This document shows positions 14,045 to 21,377 of a stretch of DNA of 49,360 nucleotides, one piece after another. The notes below the pieces were generated by a model. That model had not been told where the DNA came from. It made no database searches and was given only the letters and a program-made list of their open reading frames with translations. Every line of letters begins with the position of its first letter. Within the stretch, counting starts at the first letter, position 1. This DNA is from a virus, in IMG/VR virus record IMGVR_UViG_3300025326_000054, positions 1-49,360 of that record; one strand, written 5' to 3'. A program made the position numbers and the translations under genes.

Positions 14045-15039
14045 ATATATTAGACCAAGAAATCACAGATCGGTATGCAATTTATTGTGGGGATTGTTGT
14101 GAGATATTGCCCACACTTCCAAGTGAATCCATCCATTTATCTTTATACAGTCCGCCTTTTTGCGGATTATTCCAGTATTCATCGAATGAGCGCGACTTGT
14201 CGAACTGCCGCAACTATGAGGAATTTTTCGAGCACTACACCTTCGCCGTGCGCGAACTGTTCCGTATCACCCTGCCCGGGCGGATGACGGCGGTGCATTG
14301 CATGGACATACCCTCGGGAAATTGTGGGACGGATTACCTGACGGATTTCCCCGGAGACATCATCCGGCTACATGAGCGAGAGGGGTTCAGGTACATCGCC
14401 CGGTATGCGGTCTGGAAAGAACCCCTCGGGGTTCGCAACCGCACGATGGCGAAGAACCTCGCGCATAAAACCATCGTGGAGGATTCCTCCCGGTGTTCCG
14501 TTGCGTCCGCCGATTACCTGCTGGTGTTCCGAAAGAATGGCGAGAACAAGGTTCCGATCGCACATCCGACCGGGTTGATGGAGTACGCCGGGGAGCGGAA
14601 GCATCCTCACGAGTTATTGAAATACAGGGGATGGGCCGGGAACCAGATTGAGAACCGGTTTTCGCACTGGATATGGAGACAGTACGCCTCAGCGTTTTGG
14701 GATGACGTGCGAATCTCCCGCGTCCTCCCTTTCAAGGCGGCGCGGGATTCCGAAGACGAGAAACACGTCCACCCGCTGCAGCTCGACGTGATCGACCGCG
14801 TGATTACCCTGTGGTCGAACCCGGGCGAAACCGTTATCACCCCGTTTATGGGCGTGGGATCCGAAGTCTATTCGGCGGTTCGGATGGGGCGGCGCGGGGT
14901 AGGTGTGGAACTCAAGCCCTCCTATTACCGGCAGGCGGTGAAGAACGTCCGCCGAGCCGCAACGGATGAGGACAAGGAACAAAAGACCCTCTTCGAAACC
15001 GCGCAGGCGGAGGAATTAAGCAAGGCCGTGGCGGAATGA
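14041..15039 (+). CDS. N4/N6-type DNA methyltransferase
   Basis: A 332-aa S-adenosylmethionine-dependent methyltransferase. The catalytic motif IV is SPPF (residues 37-40). The cofactor motif PFMGVGSEVYSAVRMGRRGV and VELKPSYYRQA lie near residues 262-300, giving the beta-class order. It would methylate N4 of cytosine or N6 of adenine on phage DNA as protection from restriction. The GTG start at 14041 overlaps the preceding stop (GTGA). No partner restriction gene is seen, so it is a solitary enzyme. Confidence 0.87.
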   Translation: MNILDQEITDRYAIYCGDCCEILPTLPSESIHLSLYSPPFCGLFQYSSNERDLSNCRNYEEFFEHYTFAVRELFRITLPGRMTAVHCMDIPSGNCGTDYLTDFPGDIIRLHEREGFRYIARYAVWKEPLGVRNRTMAKNLAHKTIVEDSSRCSVASADYLLVFRKNGENKVPIAHPTGLMEYAGERKHPHELLKYRGWAGNQIENRFSHWIWRQYASAFWDDVRISRVLPFKAARDSEDEKHVHPLQLDVIDRVITLWSNPGETVITPFMGVGSEVYSAVRMGRRGVGVELKPSYYRQAVKNVRRAATDEDKEQKTLFETAQAEELSKAVAE

Positions 15040-15086
15040 TCTGGCACTACGCCTACATCTTCGCCGCCGAGGGGGATGCGTTTTGA
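15036..15086 (+). pseudogene. 5' fragment of a small phage gene split by the HNH gene
   Basis: A 16-codon frame (MIWHYAYIFAAEGDAF) starts with an ATGA overlap at 15036 and stops exactly where the TTG start of the HNH gene lies (TTGA). Its missing remainder appears in frame-compatible form at 15781-15888. Joining codon TTT (15081-15083) to CCC (15781) gives a continuous 51-aa protein. Confidence 0.55.
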
Positions 15087-15739
15087 GCAAAGAAAAAGCG
15101 AGGGAATACTGGGCCGCATACCGGGCTGCAAACCCAGAGAAGGTGAAAGCTTGCAACGCAGCATGGAAGGCAAAAAATAAGGACAGGTCAAAAGCCCTCA
15201 CTGCGGCATGGAGAATTAAGAACGCCGAAAGAATAAGGGAGAAAAAATCAGAATGGGAAAAAAATAACCCCGAGAAGGTTAAAGAATATAAATCTGCGTG
15301 GAGCAAGGCTAACCCACACAAAGAAAAGGATCGTCGCGATAAATGGAATAAAGCCAACCCAAAAAAGGCGGCAGTTTATAAACGGACATACCGGACGGCT
15401 AATAAAGAAAAGATAAAGAAAAAGGAAGCCGAATACAGAAAGGCAAACCCGGAGCTTGGAAAATTACGGGCACACAACCGGCGGGCGAAAGAAAAGGAGT
15501 GCGGAGGGAAACTTTCTGCCGGATTGTCTGAGAAGTTAATTGCTTTACAGAGGGGCAAATGCGCCATTTGTAAAAAGAATCTAAAGGAAACCGGATACCA
15601 TTTGGACCACATTGTGCCCCTTTCCCGTGGAGGGAAGAATGCCGATGGAAACATTCAGGCGACGTGTCCAACATGCAACCTAAAAAAGCAGGGGAAAGAT
15701 CCGATCCAGTTCATGCAGGAAATGGGGTACTTACTATAA
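15083..15739 (+). CDS. HNH endonuclease with Lys-rich N-terminal repeats
   Basis: A 218-aa protein. Residues 1-125 are repeated lysine-rich helices of the (A/E)xWxxxNPEKVK type. The C-terminal part has a classical HNH module: KCAICKKNL, YHLDHIVPLSRGGKNADGNI and ATCPTCNLKKQGKDP, with two CxxC zinc pairs and the His-Asp-His core. It begins with TTG at 15083, overlapping the stop of the fragment before it. AT-rich composition and insertion inside another gene point to a homing-type mobile endonuclease. Confidence 0.85.
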   Translation: MSKEKAREYWAAYRAANPEKVKACNAAWKAKNKDRSKALTAAWRIKNAERIREKKSEWEKNNPEKVKEYKSAWSKANPHKEKDRRDKWNKANPKKAAVYKRTYRTANKEKIKKKEAEYRKANPELGKLRAHNRRAKEKECGGKLSAGLSEKLIALQRGKCAICKKNLKETGYHLDHIVPLSRGGKNADGNIQATCPTCNLKKQGKDPIQFMQEMGYLL

Positions 15740-15780
15740 ATTCAGCGCACTTATATTTTTATATTTTCGTGCGCGATTTG

Positions 15781-15888
15781 CCCCACTACCAATCGGACGG
15801 GTGGGAACTATGCGGCCCGATGAAGCACGAACGATACGCCGGCGGGCATCCCGATACGGTGGTCGTTAGGCGAAGGGGGGCGAAATGA
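15781..15888 (+). pseudogene. 3' fragment of the split small phage gene
   Basis: The 35-codon frame beginning PHYQSDGWELCGPMKHERYA and ending VVVRRRGAK continues the fragment at 15036-15083. The intervening 697 bp starts with TGAGC and ends in G. That looks like group I intron borders, but only about 40 bp is free of coding sequence, too little for an intron core. An open frame upstream (SAHLYFYIFVRDL) could supply another N-terminus if a non-ATG start is used. Confidence 0.55.
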
Positions 15889-16058
15889 GCGTCGAAGCCA
15901 AGGACACCTCCCTGCCGGCCATTTTCGCCATCAACGGGCTTCGCGCCGGGTCGCGGAGTTGGCGGGACTACGAGGAAGGGAAGCTCATCGTCGCGGATGT
16001 CATGCCTGAAGATTACGAGAGGGGAATAGAAGAATTGGCGGCATACCTTTGCCTGTAA
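15885..16058 (+). CDS. Small hypothetical protein
   Basis: A 57-aa protein (MSVEAKDTSLPAIFAINGLR...) starting at ATG 15885 by ATGA overlap with the split-gene stop. It has the helical pattern SWRDYEEGKLIVADVMPEDY. Unknown function. It overlaps the proposed TTG start of the ATPase by 10 bp. Confidence 0.55.
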   Translation: MSVEAKDTSLPAIFAINGLRAGSRSWRDYEEGKLIVADVMPEDYERGIEELAAYLCL

Positions 16059-17005
16059 CGCCGCTCGATATCGAGCGGGAGAAGCGGCAGACGCTCGAAG
16101 AGATACGCTTCCGGCGGGGCTATCTACAAACCCTCGACGGAATGCGGGAGAAGTTTTCCCGAGCACTTACCGCCGAATACTGTTTCGAGAAGATACGCCT
16201 CCGCCGGGAGCGCGGAGAACACGCCATCCCCACGGGGATCGAATGGTGGGATGTGTGGGCAGGCCCGTTCAGGCGGGCGAACGTCTATTGCTTCGCCGGG
16301 TATCAGGGCACGGGGAAAACCACGTTGGCCGTGAATCTTACTTGGCCGATGGCCCGCAAGGGTGTGAAGGTCTGGAACTATTGTCTGGAGTTGACCGCAG
16401 ACGAGACGTTTGAAGTTGTGGCCGGCCACGTTCTCGGGAAAGCCGTCCTGTCTGAATCCGATGAGGCGGAGGCCTACGCCATCATTCAGGCGTCCGGGTA
16501 TCTTTTCTTCGAGCCGGAGCGCGACCTGTCCTGGAAGCAGCACATCGACATCATCCAGAAAACGGTACGACAAGAGGCGATTGACCTGGTGGTGATCGAT
16601 AATTTCTCCTACCTGACAAGCGTGGACAAGAACTCCTACGAGACGGAGCGGGTAGCGGCGAAGGCCCTGAAAGGGCTGGCGCAGGAACTTGAGATACCCA
16701 TCATCGTAATCGCCCACTTAAGGAAGCCCGACCGGGACGATTCAGAACCGAAACCGACCGCTCACAGCGTCTTGGGGTCCGGAGCCATCACGCAGGTATC
16801 CTCCGAGACGTTCATCCTCCATCACCCGCTCGAAGATTCCGAAACGAACTCCCGTCAACCGGTGGGGTACATATTGTCTGGAAAACCACGTTGGACGATG
16901 GGCGGGAAGCGGTACGTTCGGTTCGATGGTAGCCGCAGGAAATACGAACCGGCGATGGCAATCGAGTACAAAGGTTCCTCCCAAAATCAGAGGACATTCA
17001 AGTGA
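16049..17005 (+). CDS. DnaB/RadA-type AAA ATPase, putative replicative helicase
   Basis: Up to 318 aa. RecA-fold motifs are clear: Walker A GYQGTGKTT at about residues 84-92, an LELTADET catalytic segment, Walker B LVVIDNFSYL, and IIVIAHLRKP followed by SVLGSGAITQVSSETFIL, as in the C-terminal domain of DnaB. It lacks the DnaB N-terminal primase-binding domain. It probably unwinds DNA at the phage fork, loaded by the next gene product. The TTG at 16049 is the overlap-supported start. An internal ATG (residue 32) is an alternative. Confidence 0.8.
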   Translation: MPVTPLDIEREKRQTLEEIRFRRGYLQTLDGMREKFSRALTAEYCFEKIRLRRERGEHAIPTGIEWWDVWAGPFRRANVYCFAGYQGTGKTTLAVNLTWPMARKGVKVWNYCLELTADETFEVVAGHVLGKAVLSESDEAEAYAIIQASGYLFFEPERDLSWKQHIDIIQKTVRQEAIDLVVIDNFSYLTSVDKNSYETERVAAKALKGLAQELEIPIIVIAHLRKPDRDDSEPKPTAHSVLGSGAITQVSSETFILHHPLEDSETNSRQPVGYILSGKPRWTMGGKRYVRFDGSRRKYEPAMAIEYKGSSQNQRTFK

Positions 17006-17757
17006 CATCCCCGAAGACAAAAGGCCGAATGCTCACGAAAGACATCTCAGATTCGAAGGGATTTGCCTCACTTTCGCCAAATTCAGCCGTACTTTTCTGT
17101 ATGTTGGTCCCACATTACAGCGGATTTGGAAAAATGAACGGCAGCCCGGGGTTCATCAAGGGCGAAATTTGCCCTCGGATACCCTATCTGACCGAAAAAA
17201 ACATACCCATATATTTGAAGGAAATTTCAGAGCGCACAAACGTCAAATGGTTCGAATTTGATGGAAGATTTTGGATTCACTCGACGAAGTTTTTATCCGA
17301 GCATCAGACCCTTAATCCCGACAAGTTAGGGAGGGACAAACTCCCGAATTACTCCGGAGTAACTCCAGAATTAGTCAACCCCGAAGTAGAAGTAGAAGTA
17401 GAAGAGGAAGGGAACTCCGGAATTGGAGTTCCGCCAGGCAACGGTTCCTTCTCTCCCGAGAAGATGGCAGAGCTCTGGAATCAAGCCGTCGATTTCTTCT
17501 CAGAGGATCGTTTGGTAAAAATACCGAAGGTTAAAAATCTATCCACCGACAGGAAGAAGAAATGCTCAGCCAGAATCCGGGACTGCCGCCTCAATGAGGA
17601 ATCCTGGAAGAAGATCCTGAACGGAATCCATGCCGATGACTGGCTATCGGGCAGGAAAACGTCCACAAAATATCCAGATTGGTGCGCCACATTCAATTAC
17701 ATCATAAAAAATCCAAGCAATATCATACAGATACTTGAGAAAACCGATGTTCAATAA
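17002..17757 (+). CDS. Phage replication initiator/helicase loader-like protein
   Basis: A 251-aa protein. The N-terminal 110 residues look like a DNA-binding winged-helix region (FGKMNGSPGFIKGEICPRIP... TNVKWFEFDGRFWI). There is an acidic linker (NPEVEVEVEEEG), and a C-terminal domain (ELWNQAVDFF... LNEESWKKILNGIHADDW... WCATFNYIIKNP) typical of phage replication proteins next to DnaB-like helicases. The central region holds repeated DNA motifs resembling origin iterons, as in lambda O. GTG start at 17002 overlaps the helicase stop. Confidence 0.68.
   Translation: MTSPKTKGRMLTKDISDSKGFASLSPNSAVLFCMLVPHYSGFGKMNGSPGFIKGEICPRIPYLTEKNIPIYLKEISERTNVKWFEFDGRFWIHSTKFLSEHQTLNPDKLGRDKLPNYSGVTPELVNPEVEVEVEEEGNSGIGVPPGNGSFSPEKMAELWNQAVDFFSEDRLVKIPKVKNLSTDRKKKCSARIRDCRLNEESWKKILNGIHADDWLSGRKTSTKYPDWCATFNYIIKNPSNIIQILEKTDVQ
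17340..17432. repeat. Candidate phage replication origin: iterons inside the initiator gene
   Basis: ACTCC[CAG]GAATT occurs three times in direct orientation (17340-17350, 17362-17372, 17414-17424). A palindrome ACTCCGGAGT (17351-17360) and an inverted relative (17421-17431) are also present. The repeats fall in the linker-coding part of the presumed initiator gene, the same arrangement as the lambda origin inside gene O. Confidence 0.55.
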
Positions 17758-17775
17758 GAACCGAAAGGAGACGAC

Positions 17776-17952
17776 ATGGGCACAGTGAAGTTATCCAGGC
17801 CGCAGGAAGCCCTACTGAAGCGTATCCGGCGATGTCCGAAAGGTTGCTACGTCGAGATCCGGGAGCGCAAGACGGCAGGGAAACTTGTGGCGGCCGGGTT
17901 GATAACTCTCGGCGCATCCATGAGGTTGGCGTACCCAGTGGAGGCGAAGTGA
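17776..17952 (+). CDS. Small hypothetical protein
   Basis: A 58-aa basic protein (MGTVKLSRPQEALLKRIRRC...) with a winged-helix-like pattern (EALLKRI, KTAGKLVAAGLITL). It starts at ATG 17776 after AAAGGAG; its stop overlaps the GTG of the nuclease gene. Possible small DNA-binding protein. Confidence 0.6.
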   Translation: MGTVKLSRPQEALLKRIRRCPKGCYVEIRERKTAGKLVAAGLITLGASMRLAYPVEAK

Positions 17953-18263
17953 ACGAGTCCGCCATCCAGGCGCAGATCCTCGGGTACCTGCGTCTGAAAA
18001 GGATCTTCGCGTGGCGGAACAACACCCGCACGGTGTTCGTCGGAGGGCGTCCGCTGAAATTCGGGGTCGAAGGCGGCGGAGATATCATCGGCGTTCTTCC
18101 GGGAGGGCGCTTCCTGTCGATCGAGGTGAAGAGGCCGGGAGGATCGACGACGAAGAAGAGGGCGGAGAAGCAGCGGGAGTTCCTGAACACGGTCAACGAA
18201 TCGGGCGGGCTGGCGATCACGGCGCGGTCCGTCGAGGAAGTCATGGAGGCCATAGATGCCTGA
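17949..18263 (+). CDS. VRR-NUC domain nuclease
   Basis: A 104-aa stand-alone VRR-NUC protein of the PD-(D/E)XK superfamily. Visible residues are Glu in NESAIQAQI, GGGDIIGVLPGG (Asp), FLSIEVKRPGG (E-x-K), and a late KQREFLNTVNESGGLAITAR. The complete motif set suggests an active metal-dependent nuclease, likely for branched or flap structures in phage recombination or replication. GTG start at 17949 (GTGA overlap). Confidence 0.87.
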   Translation: MNESAIQAQILGYLRLKRIFAWRNNTRTVFVGGRPLKFGVEGGGDIIGVLPGGRFLSIEVKRPGGSTTKKRAEKQREFLNTVNESGGLAITARSVEEVMEAIDA

Positions 18264-18465
18264 CGCCGTGTGGTGTATTTGCACAAAGTGCGGTTCCAAA
18301 TTCGACACGCGCCCCTTGCAGCGAAAGCAGATATTCGCGTGTCAACTCTGCAAGGAGCCGGGGCTGCGGGTGATGGACGAGCGGGGAGAGGCGACGGATG
18401 AATGCTGGCCGAGGGAGGATGAAACGAACCATCAACCGGCCCACGGGCCAAAGGAGGCAACATGA
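18256..18465 (+). CDS. Small zinc-finger protein
   Basis: A 69-aa protein with CICTKCGS (residues 7-14) and CQLC (about 29-32), forming a four-Cys zinc ribbon, and an acidic C-terminus. Start ATG 18256 overlaps the nuclease gene by 8 bp. Function unknown; perhaps a DNA-binding or transcription modulator. Confidence 0.65.
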   Translation: MPDAVWCICTKCGSKFDTRPLQRKQIFACQLCKEPGLRVMDERGEATDECWPREDETNHQPAHGPKEAT

Positions 18466-18665
18466 AATTCGAGGTGGAGTTGATTTCTGATGGGAGAGTG
18501 CTTGTAACGGGAATCGACGGATCAATTGCGATCACGAGCGACGAGGGATTAGGGTCGTTCCTTCGGAATCAGAACGCGCCGTCAGCTCCGGCGAAGCGGG
18601 CGTATCCCAAGGGGACGCGGAAGCGCAGGGCGAAGGCACCCGAGGCGGAGGAAGCGACGACGTGA
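18462..18665 (+). CDS. Small hypothetical protein with basic tail
   Basis: A 67-aa protein starting MKFEVELISDGRVLVTGIDG at ATG 18462 after AAGGAGG. A short beta domain is followed by a Lys/Arg-rich tail (KRAYPKGTRKRRAKAPE). Coupled to neighbours on both sides. Unknown function. Confidence 0.62.
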   Translation: MKFEVELISDGRVLVTGIDGSIAITSDEGLGSFLRNQNAPSAPAKRAYPKGTRKRRAKAPEAEEATT

Positions 18666-19048
18666 AGTTTTCGTCTCCCCATCACGCCTTCGCTTGGGCG
18701 TTCGAAATCCTCGACGTGTGGCGTGTAGGATCCGGTTTCGACCCCGATCCGGATCACCTCGGCGGAGGCGGCACGGGGGCGCTCGGTGCCGTCGTGTTGG
18801 CCCTGTCGGTGGAGATGGTCGCCGATCGCCATGATCCGGGTATCTGCCGCCAGCCGCATCCGAGGGACCGGGAGAAATCATGGTTTGCGCAGCATTACAT
18901 CGCGCAGGACTCGCCGCGCAACTGGTCGCCGCACGAGAAGTGGTTACTCGATCGGGCGCTGTGCGATTTCTGCGCGGAATTAAGCGACCGGGGGCTTTGC
19001 GGGAGGGACGGGTGCGCGGGGAGATGTCCGACGAAAAAAGGGGCTTGA
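18662..19048 (+). CDS. Hypothetical protein, possible antitermination-type late regulator
   Basis: A 128-aa protein with GTG start at 18662 (overlap with the previous stop). It has HHAFAWAFEIL near the start, a Gly-rich GGGGTGALG segment, and a Cys cluster at the end (CDFC, CGRDGCAGRC) suggesting zinc binding. It sits just before the late genes, the position where some phages encode antiterminators, but no homology proves this. Confidence 0.6.
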   Translation: MKFSSPHHAFAWAFEILDVWRVGSGFDPDPDHLGGGGTGALGAVVLALSVEMVADRHDPGICRQPHPRDREKSWFAQHYIAQDSPRNWSPHEKWLLDRALCDFCAELSDRGLCGRDGCAGRCPTKKGA

Positions 19049-19074
19049 CAATGAGAATCGATTTCCGGCAATAT
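19045..19074 (+). promoter_or_regulatory. Candidate promoter of the lipoprotein moron
   Basis: TTGACA (19045-19050) lies 17-18 bp before the weak -10 candidate CAATAT (about 19069-19074), 45-50 bp ahead of the lipoprotein start. The gene also has its own terminator, as typical for morons. Confidence 0.45.
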
Positions 19075-19119
19075 GCACCCATAGGTCAAAGTTGTCTCCG
19101 ACGCACAACGCGAGGCAGC

Positions 19120-19557
19120 ATGAAGAAAATCCTCCCGCTCCTGATTTTCGCAATCCTGCTCTCTTCTTGCGGGGGAGGGAGTAGCCCCACATCGGTTTCC
19201 TTGACGTCTCCAGGCGTAAGCCTTGTCGGGTCGTACACCCTGATGGCGTATTATCGTAATGGCGCTGAACAAGGCGGGTACACGGGCGAACTGGAAATTG
19301 GGGAGACACGGATCTGGGCGCAGATGTCCTCATACCCTCCGCCGTGGGGCGGGGGGGAATACGACTACACGGCTGAATCGTACTCTTCCGTGGGCTACAT
19401 CGAGGCGTACATCCGGCTGAGGGTAGGAACGCTCAGGGTTTATTCCATGCGCATCGCAACAGATGATTCGATGACGCTGGTAACATGGACGCAGATCGAC
19501 AACGTTTTATTCGAAACATTTTGGGAGAAAGTAAGCGACAGCACAACGTTGGACTGA
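19120..19557 (+). CDS. Secreted lipoprotein (moron)
   Basis: A 145-aa predicted lipoprotein. MKKILPLLIFAILLSSC gives a signal peptide with a lipobox ending in Cys (LLSSC), followed by a Gly/Ser-rich linker and a beta-rich domain (VSLVGSYTLMAYYRNGAEQG...). It would be lipid-anchored outside the cytoplasm of the host. Own promoter and terminator, and a position between replication and packaging genes, mark it as a lysogenic-conversion or superinfection-exclusion candidate. The start ATG 19120 is preferred over upstream in-frame codons because it begins the signal peptide. Confidence 0.75.
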   Translation: MKKILPLLIFAILLSSCGGGSSPTSVSLTSPGVSLVGSYTLMAYYRNGAEQGGYTGELEIGETRIWAQMSSYPPPWGGGEYDYTAESYSSVGYIEAYIRLRVGTLRVYSMRIATDDSMTLVTWTQIDNVLFETFWEKVSDSTTLD

Positions 19558-19582
19558 TCCCCCGCCACAAGCGGGAACGGAA

Positions 19583-19620
19583 GGGTCGGCATCCCACGAG
19601 GATGGCTGGCCCTTTTTTTT
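19583..19620 (+). terminator. Rho-independent terminator after the lipoprotein gene
   Basis: A GC-rich stem (GGGTCGGCATCC pairing with GGATGGCTGGCCC, loop CACGA) is followed by eight T residues (19613-19620). A smaller hairpin (CCCGC-CACAA-GCGGG, 19561-19575) precedes it. Confidence 0.88.
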
Positions 19621-19633
19621 TGGGAGCGAGGTA

Positions 19634-19774
19634 ATGTGGCTCGTGTCCGGCGTCGATAAGATCACGCTCAAGCGCGTCCGCATCTGCATCGCCGACAACG
19701 TAGCCGAGTTGCGTATGATCTTGCGGCAGGAGCGGAAGAACTACTTCGACATGGCGTTCGAGAGGGCGGCGTGA
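19634..19774 (+). CDS. Small hypothetical protein
   Basis: A 46-aa helical protein (MWLVSGVDKITLKRVRICIA...) starting at ATG 19634 after the terminator, with a GAGG ribosome site. Its stop overlaps the GTG of the next gene. Unknown function. Confidence 0.5.
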   Translation: MWLVSGVDKITLKRVRICIADNVAELRMILRQERKNYFDMAFERAA

Positions 19775-20079
19775 GGGAAGTCACCCTCCATATCGACGGC
19801 GCCCACCATCCCATCGATGTCCACTGTGACGCCTACGTCCGGCCATGCAGTTCCTTCCTCCTGCTGGCCAACATCCCCGCCGATCCGCCGGGATGCCTCC
19901 TGCTGTCGTACGGGAATAGCGACAACGTGGGGAACCTGCTGATGACGTTGTGGCAGCGGTGCGTCCACGAGGATCCGAAGATGGCGTGGACGATCGAGCA
20001 GGTATCCCGGGGGATCGTGGAGATGGCGGATGCGGAGCGGGGGAAGTGGCCGTCGGATGAAAGGGCGGGGAGGGCGTGA
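19771..20079 (+). CDS. Hypothetical protein
   Basis: A 102-aa protein with GTG start at 19771 (GTGA overlap). The front is an amphipathic beta region with several Cys and His residues (HIDGAHHPIDVHCDAY). The middle is hydrophobic (FLLLANIPADPPGCLLLSYG) and the end is helical. No family recognised. Confidence 0.6.
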   Translation: MREVTLHIDGAHHPIDVHCDAYVRPCSSFLLLANIPADPPGCLLLSYGNSDNVGNLLMTLWQRCVHEDPKMAWTIEQVSRGIVEMADAERGKWPSDERAGRA

Positions 20080-20807
20080 TCCAGATCGAGGTCAAGGGGT
20101 TGGGGACCGCCCTAAAATCTATCGGGGTGGATCTGCCTAAACAAACTCGGTATGCGACGATGGTCGCCCTCACCCGCACCGCCTCCAAGGTGAGAGATAG
20201 GCAATACTCGGAAATGCACCGGGTATTTGATCGTCCCACGCCGTACACGCTGAGGGCAATACGGGTAAAGCCTGCAACGAAGAGCGACTTGTCGGCATGG
20301 GTGGGGTTTAAGAAGCCTTGGGCAGCGAGGGCCGAGGAGTATATGCCCTCTCAAGTCGAGGGCGGGGGGCGACCGCTTAAGGCGCTTGAATTGTTCCTGC
20401 AACAGCGTGTCACCACCATGAGCCCGCAAGGCAAGCGCGGGGCGTATCCGAAGGGAACGTACTTCGTCCCTGGGCGTGGAGCACGCCTAGACGCCTACGG
20501 CAACATGTCCCGAGGACAAGTTCAACAGATCCTATCCGCGTTACAGGCGCACACTGACCGGCTCCAGAACGAAACGGTCAGGTCGAGGAAGCGGGCGAAA
20601 AGGACTGTACGATACTGGGCTACGCAAAGAGGGATATGGGAGATCAAAGGCCAAAGCATGTTGATGGCGTTGGTGGCGGTTAAAAGGAAGCCGCTCTACA
20701 GCAAGCGATACCCCTTCTACGAAATCTCCCGGAGGTTTGTCGGTGAGATATGGCCCGGCGAGTTCGACCGCGCGTTCGCCAAGGCGCTGGCGACGGCAAG
20801 ATCCTAG
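20076..20807 (+). CDS. Phage protein, probable morphogenesis-associated (minor tail/connector-like)
   Basis: A 243-aa basic protein. Blocks TRYATMVALTRTASKVRDRQ, FDRPTPYTLRAIRVKPATK, and VPGRGARLDAYGNMSRGQVQ match a family present in many phage genomes near terminase or head genes. Its exact role is not known to me; virion assembly is inferred. GTG start at 20076 by overlap. Confidence 0.68.
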   Translation: MIQIEVKGLGTALKSIGVDLPKQTRYATMVALTRTASKVRDRQYSEMHRVFDRPTPYTLRAIRVKPATKSDLSAWVGFKKPWAARAEEYMPSQVEGGGRPLKALELFLQQRVTTMSPQGKRGAYPKGTYFVPGRGARLDAYGNMSRGQVQQILSALQAHTDRLQNETVRSRKRAKRTVRYWATQRGIWEIKGQSMLMALVAVKRKPLYSKRYPFYEISRRFVGEIWPGEFDRAFAKALATARS

Positions 20808-20912
20808 GTTCTTCCGGCGGCATTCCATCGAGGGTATATTCGAATCCCTTTTGATATCTTGCTTCCGATTTTCCCAATTCCCATTTCGCTTCACATAGTT
20901 ACGGAGGCCCCC
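20808..20912. other. Intergenic stretch before the packaging genes
   Basis: A 105-bp AT-richer gap upstream of the ParB-like/terminase operon. In lambda-type phages with GpA terminases the cos site lies near here, but I see no decisive symmetric element. No gene is evident. Confidence 0.35.
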
Positions 20913-21377
20913 TTGCCGGATCTTGTTTGGCACACCGAACAACGCAGGGTTTCGGAGTTGACGCCGTGGGAGAAGAACCCCCGCCGGATGACGAAGAAGC
21001 AAGCGGAAGGTTTGAAGAAATCTCTGTCCAAGTTCAACTTGATGTCGATCCCCGTTGTGGACCTGGACGGCCGCATCGTTTCCGGCCATCAGCGGGTAAA
21101 CATCCTCAAACTGTTGGGCCGCGGGAACGAAACCATCGATATCCGGGTGCCGAATCGCAAACTATCCGAGGCGGAGTACCGGGAGGCGAACCTTCGGGAG
21201 AATAAGAACCTCGGCGAGTGGGACGAGGACCTGCTTGCCGCGATCGACGAGGAGTTGATGCAGGAAGTCGGCTTCAACGGGCTGGAGATAAACAACATCT
21301 TTGGGCTTGCACCGCCGCCGGAACGCGACAACGGGAAGGGAATAGCGACTTGCCCGGCGTGTGGGGCTGAACTATGA
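20913..21377 (+). CDS. ParB/sulfiredoxin-fold protein of the packaging operon
   Basis: A 154-aa protein with the ParB N-terminal fold signature: LTPWEKNPRRMTKKQAEGLK, then VVDLDGRIVSGHQRVNILKL (GHxR) and AEYREANLRENKNLGEWDED. Similar domains act as DNA-binding or nucleotide-binding modules. It ends with a half zinc motif CPACGAEL. I chose TTG at 20913 because ACGGAGG lies 6 bases upstream. Without a ParA gene, a plasmid partition role is unlikely. Confidence 0.75.
   Translation: MPDLVWHTEQRRVSELTPWEKNPRRMTKKQAEGLKKSLSKFNLMSIPVVDLDGRIVSGHQRVNILKLLGRGNETIDIRVPNRKLSEAEYREANLRENKNLGEWDEDLLAAIDEELMQEVGFNGLEINNIFGLAPPPERDNGKGIATCPACGAEL

Noticed and set aside
15084-15780. Group I intron carrying the HNH gene
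   Set aside because: Border bases fit, but only about 40 bp is outside the coding frame, so no intron core can be accommodated. Kept only as an open point in the finding.
20913-21377. ParB partition protein proving a phage-plasmid
   Set aside because: Only the ParB N-terminal fold is present. No ParA or centromere-like repeats were seen, and such proteins are common next to terminase genes.
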